Below are positions 43,424 through 53,500 of a stretch of 64,000 nucleotides of DNA, piece by piece. The notes beneath the pieces are model-generated. The model saw only the letters and a list, made by a program, of their open reading frames with translations, did no database searches and had not been told where the DNA came from. Where the stretch lies: positions 1 to 64,000 of IMG/VR virus record IMGVR_UViG_3300020438_000023; one strand, 5' to 3'. Within the stretch, counting starts at the first letter, position 1, and every line of letters begins with the position of its first letter. The translations under genes were made by a program, and so were the position numbers. The DNA comes from a virus.

Positions 43424-44242
43424 TCACCCTATCATGTCTAGAGGAGGCATCTCATAATAAGTAGGCATTTTATCTAATATGGCATCAATTTCTTTTTGAG
43501 CATCATCAAATAATTGTCTACCATTTAGTTCTATACCACCAGGAAGTTTTACTCCCTGAAATTTAATGAGATTCATTCCCCACTGACGTTTTATCGTGGA
43601 TGTAAGGTATCTTTTTAAAAATGAGTCATTATATACTTTTGAATAAGTTGCTGGATCTGCAATTGAATAAGTGTCTAATACTAAGTATTCACCTGCAATA
43701 GCTTCGTTCCAATCCATATCAATGTACAATCTACCCTTTCTTTGATTAAATCTAATCTTCTTTTGGGTAGTGAGCATATGATCAATATCAGACAAAAATG
43801 TCTGAGTCATTTGATAAGTCAATAACTCAGTAGATCCTAGATAATGAATATCATTTAGGAATAATTGATATTTAAAGTTAAACATCCCACTAGAGATATT
43901 ATTAGATCCTGTAAAATGAAGAATTCCTTCTACACCAATTACTCCATCGGGGAGAGGTAGATATCTTGAATCCTCTTCATAGTCATAATCAATACCACCA
44001 TCACTGACTGTGGTGGTAGTTATTCCTGATGTTCCTTTTCCTCTATCAATATCTGTTTGAGTAAGTTTATATTTTAAGTATGTTTTTCCAACTCCGTCAA
44101 AGTGGCGTTCCTGGAAGAACTGGAGCGCATCATCCACAAGATCATCTATTTGCTCATCTGCAACGTTAATTTCTAATACAGGAGCACCTAGCTGCCTCTT
44201 ACAGTAGCTTATTAGGGTTTGTCTGGATGATGGTTTAGCCAT
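43424..44242 (-). CDS. gp13: gp13 neck protein
   Basis: This 272-aa protein (T4: 309 aa) is the other neck subunit, needed for head-tail joining. SSRQTLISYCKRQLGAPVLE, NVADEQIDDLVDDALQFFQE and RHFDGVGKTYLKYKLTQTDI are conserved, followed by YLPLPDGVIGVEGIL and the C-terminal IKRQWGMNLIKFQGVKLPGG. It overlaps the 61-aa gene by one base and is followed by gene 14 after six bases, so 13 and 14 are made together. Confidence 0.93.
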   Translation of the reverse strand: MAKPSSRQTLISYCKRQLGAPVLEINVADEQIDDLVDDALQFFQERHFDGVGKTYLKYKLTQTDIDRGKGTSGITTTTVSDGGIDYDYEEDSRYLPLPDGVIGVEGILHFTGSNNISSGMFNFKYQLFLNDIHYLGSTELLTYQMTQTFLSDIDHMLTTQKKIRFNQRKGRLYIDMDWNEAIAGEYLVLDTYSIADPATYSKVYNDSFLKRYLTSTIKRQWGMNLIKFQGVKLPGGIELNGRQLFDDAQKEIDAILDKMPTYYEMPPLDMIG

Positions 44243-44427
44243 TATTTTGAAATGTCTATGGACGGTAGTACCGAAAGTGTTTCTTGTTGTTTTAAGTACA
44301 ACTTAACGTAACTTTTAGTTACATCTCGAAGAATTTTAATATCATCTATACTATCTATATCTCTAGAAAGTTTTTCATATTCAAAGGTCTTAGATAATTT
44401 TTTAAGTTCTATTTGATCAGGATTCAT
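44242..44427 (-). CDS. small hypothetical helical protein (61 aa)
   Basis: This 61-aa protein (MNPDQIELKKLSKTFEYEKL start; KILRDVTKSYVKLYLKQQET middle) is predicted to be mostly helical and charged. The ATG overlaps the preceding 92-aa gene by 11 bases and its stop overlaps the gene 13 start by one base, a strong sign that it is a translated gene of the neck operon. No family recognised. Confidence 0.7.
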   Translation of the reverse strand: MNPDQIELKKLSKTFEYEKLSRDIDSIDDIKILRDVTKSYVKLYLKQQETLSVLPSIDISK

Positions 44428-44695
44428 TTTGCAACTCCATTACTTTTTGTTGTAATTCTATGACTGCGGTTTTTAAAAAATCAATATCGAATTTTAGTTG
44501 ATTTTTTTCATTTTCTTCACGCCATTTTATATCTCTTAGTTCTAAGTAGGTTTCATATTCATCATCATCCGTATTAATTACTGCCCCAGTATCTTCATCT
44601 TTCAATAGATTTTCAAAATCTTTTACAAGAGCAAGACCTCTTTCTTCCTCTACATCATCTTCTATTTCAATAATCTGATCAAATTCGTCATTCAT
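44417..44695 (-). CDS. small acidic coiled-coil protein (92 aa)
   Basis: This 92-aa protein is acidic in its first half (EFDQIIEIEDDVEEERG) and ends in a clear coiled coil (NQLKFDIDFLKTAVIELQQK). In T4 the position before gene 13 is held by the fibritin gene wac, but no fibritin-like repeat or foldon is visible, so I do not equate them. It lies two bases after the 835-aa gene and overlaps the 61-aa gene. Confidence 0.7.
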   Translation of the reverse strand: MNDEFDQIIEIEDDVEEERGLALVKDFENLLKDEDTGAVINTDDDEYETYLELRDIKWREENEKNQLKFDIDFLKTAVIELQQKVMELQNES

Positions 44696-44697
44696 AA

Positions 44698-47205
44698 TTA
44701 AGCAAGTGCGATTACTCTTAAATCTTTTAATCTAACGGGATATGTTGTATCTTCTGTAGATGCACATAGTTTTATACCGAAAGCTCTAAAGGAAGGAAGT
44801 TTATTAATACTAAATTTCAGTTCTTGGAATTCTAATTCATCAGATTCAAATCCAACACTATCAGTTTTTGATAGTTTCTCGTCTGGAGTTCCATTACTCT
44901 TAGAAAGATCTTCAACATTTCCCTGATTATCAATATTATCAAATCCTGGGAATGGATAATAAATCATTTCTTCTTTACCATCGTCATCAATAGCATAGAA
45001 AGCTCTCAAATCACTTTTAGTATTTACATATGCACTAACATAAATTTGAAGAGATGTTGCTGCATTTTCTAAAGTTATGGGTCTCGTAGCATAAACAAAA
45101 GCATGAGGATCATTCTCCAAATCTGCAGTACGCTCATCATTAGCATAATCGGTAATGGGTTTATTCATTCTATTACCGATTAAAATAACAGCACATCGAT
45201 CCAAATCGATCATAGGAGATAATGTTGGACTAGTGGTTGTTAGATTGACGGATATATTAAGAGATTTATTTCCTTCAATTCCGTCAATTCCATCAAGAAG
45301 TTCAGTTTCATTAATACGGGAACAAATTAGTCTAGGAGAAGATAGGTATGTTTCTTCTTCTGTAGAAATTTTTTCAAATCCTTGATCGATAAAGGATTCT
45401 TGATTACCACCAATACTTCTTCCGGAAACAGTTCTTAGATTTAATTCTACTTCAGTACCGTTGACTTCTGTTGCTGAAATTTCTGGGTCGATAATTTCAA
45501 ATTGAATATTCTGAGTAGCAGTAATATCATCACCACCAGTAGATTTAGTTTCTTCAAAAAATAAATCAGGATATCCAAAAGGACTACTAGATCTATCAAT
45601 TCCAGCTTCTTGAGGGTCGATTCTTATAGTGTAATAGTCCAAATCAATTGGATTAGATACTGTTGCATCTTGCAATTCATGAGTTTTATTAATTCTTCTT
45701 AGAGAAATACCATTAAGTTCGTACTTAACAATATCTACACCTTTTTCATATGAAGTTCCTACGGTATTATCAACTTCTCTTGTAATTCCAATTAGATTAA
45801 GTCCATCAATTCCTGTGTATCCAATAATTTCTTCTTCAATTTGAATATATCCTGGATTTGTCGAAGATACACCTACGTTTTCAAACGTAGCAAAAATACT
45901 TAATCCAGTTTCACTATCAATGAGTAAATCATCAATAGGAATTGGTAAGGTTGAGTCTTCCTCAACATCTGCTGTTGTATCTACACTTGGATTGTCTGGA
46001 TCAACATCATCAATAGTAACGACATTTTCTAGTGCATACATTCCATGATTAGGATGATTCACTTTGATATGAAGACCATCATGAATAACTGTACTGTCGG
46101 TGAGTGTTAGTCCACCTGATCCAGCATTTAATCCAACAGTAGCTCCACTAGAGTTTTCATATGTAACTGTACTTCCTGAACCAGTTGTAAACCTACCTTG
46201 AATATCATCAACAATAATTTCGTTTATATCGCCAAGTTCTCCGATAGATAATCTTAAATTTCTTCCTAATCCACTTCCAATCGAGTTAGATGTTACCAAA
46301 TCTCCAACCTGATATCCAGATCCTCCATTAACTATGGTTGCACCAACAGCGACTCCATTTTGGACAGTTAAATTACAGGTAGCGTTTTTCCCTTCTCCTG
46401 TTATTTTTGATAACGGAACATCAAAATATGTAAGTCCACCAATCGATGGTGTGAGACCAATACCAGCATTAAAAACTGATACAGATGAAACAGCGCCAGC
46501 ATTCCCGATATAATTTCCTCTACCATCAGAATTTTCTTGTGTTACAGTAACACCAGTAGTAAATCCAACTTCATTTAATCCACCACTTAAAACTAATCTT
46601 ACTTGTCTAGATTCCATTTCAAATGCATCATTATCCAAAATAGAAACTTGATCGTTTCCTACGGATAATTCTGGATTATAGAAGTTTACATTTCCTGAAT
46701 TTTCTTTGAAGTCAGCTCTATAAAGAGTAAACTTCATATCTTCTCTTTCAGATGGTGTCCATGTTGCACCATTCTGAGATCTAAAGAATACTCCAGAATT
46801 TGGGTTTGCTGAAACGAAAACTGATTTAGAATCATCGTCATTCGCTTTAGTAACATCTATCTCACCCATCTTAGCAACCCATACTGAGTATTTTTTGCTA
46901 TTTGCAATAACAACTAATGAATGAAAAGTTTCTCCTTTTAGAAATACTGGTGATTTAAATTTAAAATTTGTTGGGGCTTCTGCATCAGGACTTACAACAA
47001 CATCTTCTGGTTCTAATGTAGTTTGAGAAAATGGATAAATGTCTTTTGCAGATGGATTTCCATTTACCGTAGGTCTCAGTTCTATAGAAACGGGTAAAGC
47101 AGAATCTCCTTCATAAAAATAAACGTCAACAGACGTTGCAAAAATCCCTTTAGGATTATCTACATAGAATGTTTGCGCTAACGGGTCAATTAGTTTATCG
47201 GACAT
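44698..47205 (-). CDS. virion structural protein with DPLAQTF domain (835 aa)
   Basis: The N-terminus DPLAQTFYVDNPKGIFATSV, with the following SALPVSIELRPTVNGNPS, is a segment I normally know from the C-terminal part of long DUF4815 tail proteins; here it starts its own gene. The rest is beta-rich with a GxGY module (near 46270-46370), a DVDPDNPSVDT stretch and a C-terminal domain (LKFSINKLPSFRAFGIKLCA) found in baseplate or tail wedge proteins. It follows the 84-aa S74 gene and has AATAAATA 37 bases upstream. It likely belongs to the baseplate/fibre-connector region, in the T4 gene 10-12 position. Confidence 0.78.
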   Translation of the reverse strand: MSDKLIDPLAQTFYVDNPKGIFATSVDVYFYEGDSALPVSIELRPTVNGNPSAKDIYPFSQTTLEPEDVVVSPDAEAPTNFKFKSPVFLKGETFHSLVVIANSKKYSVWVAKMGEIDVTKANDDDSKSVFVSANPNSGVFFRSQNGATWTPSEREDMKFTLYRADFKENSGNVNFYNPELSVGNDQVSILDNDAFEMESRQVRLVLSGGLNEVGFTTGVTVTQENSDGRGNYIGNAGAVSSVSVFNAGIGLTPSIGGLTYFDVPLSKITGEGKNATCNLTVQNGVAVGATIVNGGSGYQVGDLVTSNSIGSGLGRNLRLSIGELGDINEIIVDDIQGRFTTGSGSTVTYENSSGATVGLNAGSGGLTLTDSTVIHDGLHIKVNHPNHGMYALENVVTIDDVDPDNPSVDTTADVEEDSTLPIPIDDLLIDSETGLSIFATFENVGVSSTNPGYIQIEEEIIGYTGIDGLNLIGITREVDNTVGTSYEKGVDIVKYELNGISLRRINKTHELQDATVSNPIDLDYYTIRIDPQEAGIDRSSSPFGYPDLFFEETKSTGGDDITATQNIQFEIIDPEISATEVNGTEVELNLRTVSGRSIGGNQESFIDQGFEKISTEEETYLSSPRLICSRINETELLDGIDGIEGNKSLNISVNLTTTSPTLSPMIDLDRCAVILIGNRMNKPITDYANDERTADLENDPHAFVYATRPITLENAATSLQIYVSAYVNTKSDLRAFYAIDDDGKEEMIYYPFPGFDNIDNQGNVEDLSKSNGTPDEKLSKTDSVGFESDELEFQELKFSINKLPSFRAFGIKLCASTEDTTYPVRLKDLRVIALA

Positions 47206-47240
47206 TTATCTGCTCAATAGCTTTGGTGAATAATTTACTT

Positions 47241-47495
47241 TTATTTATTTGCTTTTAATGTATTAAGTTCACCTTTAAGTTCTTTAATGGCTTCTACTAA
47301 GACGGGTATCATTTGAATATAATCAACAGATAGATACCCATCTTCTTCGTAAACCATTTCGGGAAACTCTTTTTGAACTTCCTGGGCTATGAGACCATAC
47401 TCATAACCCTCTCTTTCATGATGTTTTTTCATTTTATCATTCCACTTATAAAGTGTTCCATTAAGATTACATACTTTATTCAAAAGAGAAATCAT
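47241..47495 (-). CDS. stand-alone S74 intramolecular chaperone body (84 aa)
   Basis: This 84-aa protein is the bulk of an S74 chaperone: NKVCNLNGTLYKWND, then YEYGLIAQEVQKEFPEMVYE, GYLSVDYIQMIPVLVEAIKE and a terminal coiled coil. It lacks the S-D-x-x-L-K cleavage site, which instead is found at the C-terminus of the upstream 2076-aa protein in another frame. Its ATG lies nine bases after that protein's stop. An ACTAAATA octamer lies 25 bases upstream inside the end of the 2076-aa gene, so separate late expression is possible. A stop codon in its own frame lies 18 bases upstream of the ATG. Confidence 0.8.
   Translation of the reverse strand: MISLLNKVCNLNGTLYKWNDKMKKHHEREGYEYGLIAQEVQKEFPEMVYEEDGYLSVDYIQMIPVLVEAIKELKGELNTLKANK
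47242..47249 (-). promoter_or_regulatory. late promoter AATAAATA before the 835-aa gene
   Basis: AATAAATA lies 37 bases before the ATG of the 835-aa gene, overlapping the end of the S74 gene. Confidence 0.5.
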
Positions 47496-47503
47496 AATAT
47501 ATT

Positions 47504-50500
47504 TCAGACTCTAAACACTCTATTTAGTGCGTTTTGGATGATCATAATGTTTGTCTTCAGTAAGAGGTCGGATCTTCTTCCTCTTCTTCCTCTTCTTCTT
47601 CCTCCTCCTCTTCTTGCTGCTCTACCTGGTGGTCTAGGTGGACGTGCTGGAGGTCTTGGTCTTGGTCTAGGTCTAGGTCTCCGTGGATAACCTCCACCTA
47701 ATCTTCTTCTCCTATTTGCTCTTGGCGTTGGTCTTGGTGCAGGTCTTGGACGAGACCTTCTCCGTGGTCTTGGTTTGCGTGGCTGGAATCTCTTTATACT
47801 ACCATTCTTAAGTGGTAATTTATTAACAGGGAATCCTCGTTTCTCAAACTTCTTCTTACCTCTCTTAGTAACTTTTTTAGTTGCTTTCTTGTTTTGTGTT
47901 GCAAGAAGTGTTGCACCATACTTCCAGAGTTGGGGTTTACCCTTGTTGTAATAGCCATAATCCTTATCGCCTGGTTTAATAACATCCCTGACGTTAGACT
48001 TCTTACCCTTTCTCTTGAGTTTCCTTGCCTTCTTGGAGGTATCAATAACCTTCATCACACCTTTACGATTTTGTTTAATCGCAATGGTAGTTGTCTTCTT
48101 TTTACCTCCAGTTGGTCTTGCTGGTTTACCTCTACCTGGGTAATTCTTAGGTGGAAGAGGGTATCCAAACTCCCTGAATGCTCTCTTAGCATCCTTTTTA
48201 CCACCTAGTCTTCTAATTTGGTTAAAGTTAAGGTATCTAGTTTTTCCCTTATTTTTACCCTTTTTAATGGTATATGGAACATACCAAATAGGAAGTGCTT
48301 TTCCTTTCTTATCAAAGACGTATTTAACCTTAGCAGTTTTGACTTTAGGTCTATTCTTCTTGGGTGGTGGCGTCTTGCCTCCTGGTTTACACCTTTTCTT
48401 ACCCCTTCCTTTACGCCGACATGGACGTGGATCCTTCGGCACTTTAGGACCTTTAGGTGGGTCAACGTGTCTCGGTGGCTTCGTCCCTCCTGGTGGAGTG
48501 GGACTGATTGGTGCTGATTCTTCTTCGTCTCCTGGATCGGGAGTTACTGGACGTGCTCGACCACCTCTACACTTCCTAAGTACTCTTCTTCTTCCGACCT
48601 CTGCATTTGGTCTGCGAGTACATCTACGTCCTCTTCTGACTTTCAATCTCCGAAGGTGATATCTTGTCTTAAGACCACCACCGGTACATGTAAATTCATC
48701 CTCAGCCATTGTGGTGAGTTCTGCCTTATCATCAGAGTTAGTTTTGGAGTCAACTAATCTAAATGTTTTTTTACCAGCACTAAATGCATAACCAAATTTT
48801 CTCTTTCTCACACCATCTGCTGCTGGAAGGAAGAATGAACCTGCAACAGTGCCCTGACCGTCTGTGATAAGTCGTTTATTAACAACTCTACAAACGGCTT
48901 TACTCTTACGTCCTTTTAGACGCATCTTACGGTTAATAAATCCCCAATATCTTCCTCTTTGTTTGAGGGACATGATGAAAGTATCAATATTCAGAATCGT
49001 AGAATTGGATGCATAACTTGTAGGCATCGCCGTCTTTGTATATGGGTTCTGACCATATACTTTTAATGGAGTATTAACTGGACCTTCTTTATGATTAATT
49101 GGACAAACTCGTCCAGAGAATCTCATTGCCCAACGCCATCCTCTAACGGATCTAACTCTGATTCTTCTCCTTCTTACTTTAACTGCAATAGATCCTCTTC
49201 TACGGAATCTTCTCCTTCTTGCACTAGTTACACGTTCACCAACCTGGAACGTTCCCTTGATCATCTTAACTTCGATAAGCTTAGGAGTAATGGTTTTCAT
49301 TACTGGAACACCATCAAAGAAAGCGTAAACCCTTGTGTTGGGTTTCATCTTCTTCGCTTTGAATTGAATGTTCCGCATTCTCATCCACTTACGGACGGCT
49401 ACGGATACAAAGCGTCTTCCTTGGCGTACTCTTCTTGCCCAGAATCTACGTCTTATAGTTCTCTTACCCCATCCCTTTCTTCTAGCACCACCTCTCTTAA
49501 TCTTAAACCGATGCTTTCTTCTTCTATTAATTTTTAATCTCTTTTTCCGTCTAAAGACTCCTCCAGCTGCTCTAATTCTTCTTCTTCTCCTTCTCCTCCT
49601 ACGGTTAGCAGTTGTTCCACTATATTCTCCACCACGACGACGCCCTCCCTTAGGAAGATTACCTTTCCAATGATGTCTCCAATCTTTCCAAATAACACCA
49701 CCCCAACCGAAGTTAGGATTCCATCTCATTTTTCTCCATTGCCGTCTAGTGAACCAGAATTTACCTCTTGAATCTTTTACTCTTCTTCCACCCAAGTTCT
49801 GGCGCACCCAAAGGTCAGAATCTGGTTGAAGTTCTAATTCACCTTCATAAAATATATCAGCAAAAGTATTAACTGGAACGTTTTGAGTTGCATATGGTTG
49901 ATGAATCTCAATTTGCTCATCATAATCGAGAGTAATCACTCTACCAGTCATTTTGATATTTTCACCAATAATATTGGTATCAAATTCTGGATCAAGAGTA
50001 ACAGAATCAATAACGTCAGTTCCAATACCTAGTGCGCTGAATGTTCCTAACTCTAAGTCAATTTGAGTAGTATATGGAGCAGCCCTTAATTCACCCTCTT
50101 CAGTATCTACAGAGTTCTTAAGAATTGTTACCTTTAGTTGATTTTCTGCATCAGAGAAATCATCAACAAAGAATCCAGACTTAAACCTATTAAGACCATT
50201 ACCATCAGTCACCTTCATATTAGCAGTACTTTGCTCAAGAAGGTTTAAAGATGTATAGTACTCAAGTTGCTTAATACGATCTTCTAGATCTCCAATATCA
50301 TCCATTGTATAGCGTTTATGGTCCGCTAATTCAATACTGGCGTCTTCTACATCTTCAAGGAATGGTGGATGAATAATTTGAGCAACTTCAATAGAATCAT
50401 CCTTTGCTCCAGGAGGTGCTGGATTTTCTGATGGAGGACCTTCTACATTGTGAAACTGTCCTGCTTCATCTAAGAAAATTTTATCAACTCTAGCTAAGTA

Positions 50501-53500
50501 GATTGAGTAATCAAGTGTGATAGTTTCGTCTGATGCAAGAATAAAATCAGCAGAGTTTCCATCACCATCAAAAGATCTGCCAAAAAATTCAAATGGTGAT
50601 CTAGAATTTTCTGTTACATTATAAAAATCAACTCTTGGTCTAATATCAATAATATCACTATGTCTAAGGTCTCCAGTTTCTGGAATATCCTTATAGTCAA
50701 AATTAGAGTAGGAATCTACCGTTGTGATATCTCCTGTGTCTGCAGCATCATATGTGCAGAACTCGTATATAATTTTTAATTTTCTCTTAGGTTCTTTAGC
50801 ATCTTTATTTCTTACAAGTCTAGCATAATCATATATTGTGTCTTCAAATCCATCTGCTAAATCAAATTTATTTGTAATGTTTAAATCTGATCCAGTTTCT
50901 TTTACAAAACTTGCAGTTACTCCAGACTCTTTAAATGTAATTTTCTCACCAGGTTCATCAAATGCATCATCATTTGCTGGTATGAATCCTATAGTAGTAT
51001 CATTTATTTTTTCAATTACAATACCGATAGCTTCACTAGTTGCTCCTTCAAATCTTTCACCAATAATTAAATCATCGGTAGACTGAGTAGGGCCAGAGAA
51101 GGTGCTAAATTCTAGTCTCTTAACATCTGGTTCTGCAGTATTATCAGATTCAAAAATTCCTAAGACCTCGATAACATCGGGTCTCATCAAAGCAATCTCT
51201 TCATCCTGTACTCTAGTACCATATGGATAATTTCCATATGTCAGTCCATCGTTTAATGTGGTTCCACCAACACCAGATTGACGAACTCTTGATTTATCAA
51301 TAATAAGAGATCCAATTCTATTTCTAATTTTTACTTTAGATGTGTTATTAGATTTGTTGCAAGTTGCTACAAGAACACCAGCAGTATTAGATCCAAGTCC
51401 TTTTATGGTTAATTGTGTAGATGACCCATTGAAGGTCATTTTATCATCAGTCAGTTCTTCAATAGTTCCATCATTTCTTGTTAGGACATATCTTCCTGCT
51501 GTGAAAGGAAGGAAAGTAAAATCAGTTCCTGATTGTATAGCATTTGTTGCACCATCAGTAATATTGATATCAAATGTTTTTCTAACGACAATAGTAGAAT
51601 CTTCAAGATTTACTTTCGCAACAAAATCTTTTGGAAACTCTGTATAAAGAGTATTATCGTCAGAAGTTTCAATTTCTGTTTCAATTTTTTGGAAATCTGT
51701 AGTCTGTACTGCAGAAGTTGGGAGAGCACCAGCACAGATTCCTGTTACTGAAGTAATCGCCTCCAGTCTCATGTTTGTTTTAGCTACAGCAGAAACTTTA
51801 TTATAGGTTACAATTTCTGGGTTTCCAGAATTTGTATATGATACAAGATCACCAACATCAAATACTTTATCTAGATTGAAGTTTGCAACACTTACCGTAG
51901 AAACACCACTAGATGCTCCAGTTATACTTACATTTAAACCTGGTTCTGGAATATCCTCAGAAGCTTCAAGTATAGTATCTGCACTAAAGAAAGTTCCATT
52001 TGCATTTACTGCATGAATAGATCTTACTTTATTAATTCCATATTCTGTTGCATCCTTTACGACTCTTGTATTTTCTTCTACACCATTAAAGATTAACTTT
52101 TCACCTACGTTGAATCTACCTCTTACATCATAAGCGGTAGCAATACCAGAATTATTAACATCAAATCTGAGGTGTCCAGTTGCTCCAGTTGCTTTTCCTT
52201 TAATATGAATAGGAGTTGTTAATTTTACTGGCTCATTCAGTTCAAATTCAACATAGGGTCTAACATCATATAATGTAAGATCCCAAGTGTTTAAGTCTAA
52301 ATTTTCTCTTTCATATGTTCCGTCTTCTAATTCATAATCATAAACTCTAGCAACACCAATTTCTTTACCGGCAGCTGTTGCTTGAGATCCACCAACTCTT
52401 TCATCTCTAAGAGTGATATAAAAACTTGTTTGAATTCCTAAAGTTGGATATCCAAATACTCTGTTTATTGCTAATGTTGGTCCAGAGTTATATGCTAACT
52501 GCTGATCTTCAAACTCTTTAGTTTCTCTTGGTTTATCAAATTCAAGATATGTTGGTGTATTAATTTCAATTTGATACCCATTAACATAGGCTTTAAATGG
52601 GGAAATCTTATAGATTCCCATATCATCTGTAGGTTCTGATCCCTGTAAAGTAAGTTCTCCAGGTTCATATAACCCATCATTACCTTCTTTATCATTTAGA
52701 GCTTCTAAAATCTCTACCTCTGGTTGCTCTACATAGAAGTCTCCAGCAACATCATCAACTCTTTCTGCAATGTATTTTTCATTATCTGTTTGTTGTCTGC
52801 TTCTATTATTGTTGACAATCTGACCGTTTTGAACGACCATTAATTCAACAAAATTCTCTACATCGTCGTCTTCATCAAGGTCAATCTTTACTAGATCAAT
52901 TTCAATTCGTAATCTATCTGCACCTGGTGCTGTAAAGTTAGAAAATCCTTGTGCATTATCAAGAAGAGCATCATCATCTAAATGTGTTGCAATCTCTTCT
53001 GTAATAATTAAACCTACTCTATATGATGGTTTATCATCATACTGATCAAGTAGTAAGGTTTTTTCCTCAGACTCTACAAAGTGTCCTCTAATATAGTAAA
53101 CACCTTCATTAATATGAACTGCAGATCCAACTTCATTTGGACTTTCTTCAACACATCTTGCAAATGGAGCATTCTCTCCAAATACAATTAAGTTTTCTAA
53201 ATTTTCTTGAATTGCTGCATCTGGATCATCAGAATCATATTCATCCGCTAAGTTATTAGTAGTCTGAATTCCATCTTCTGTTAATAGGTTTTCTCCTGGA
53301 ATAAAACCAGTAAACTCAGAAGATCCTGAATCTGAACTTAGATATGTAATATAATAAGTATCAAATCCCCTTTCAGAACTAGATCCCGGTAAATATGAAT
53401 CGACTCTTGCTCTAATTCCCGAACTTTCGCCAACAATAACTTCGTCTAATAAATCCGCAGCATATTCTAAGATTGACTTTCCATTGAAGGAATCATCAAC

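Noticed and set aside
44417-44695. Fibritin (wac) at the T4 position before gene 13
   Set aside because: The 92-aa protein is a short acidic coiled coil without fibritin repeats or foldon.
47470-47570. Simple single-base frameshift joining the 2076-aa protein and the 84-aa S74 protein
   Set aside because: Both frames contain an LN+V segment of the S74 domain, so joining them would duplicate it, and the frame of the second gene has its own stop codon just upstream. No slippery heptamer is visible. A more complex rearrangement or independent gene fits better.
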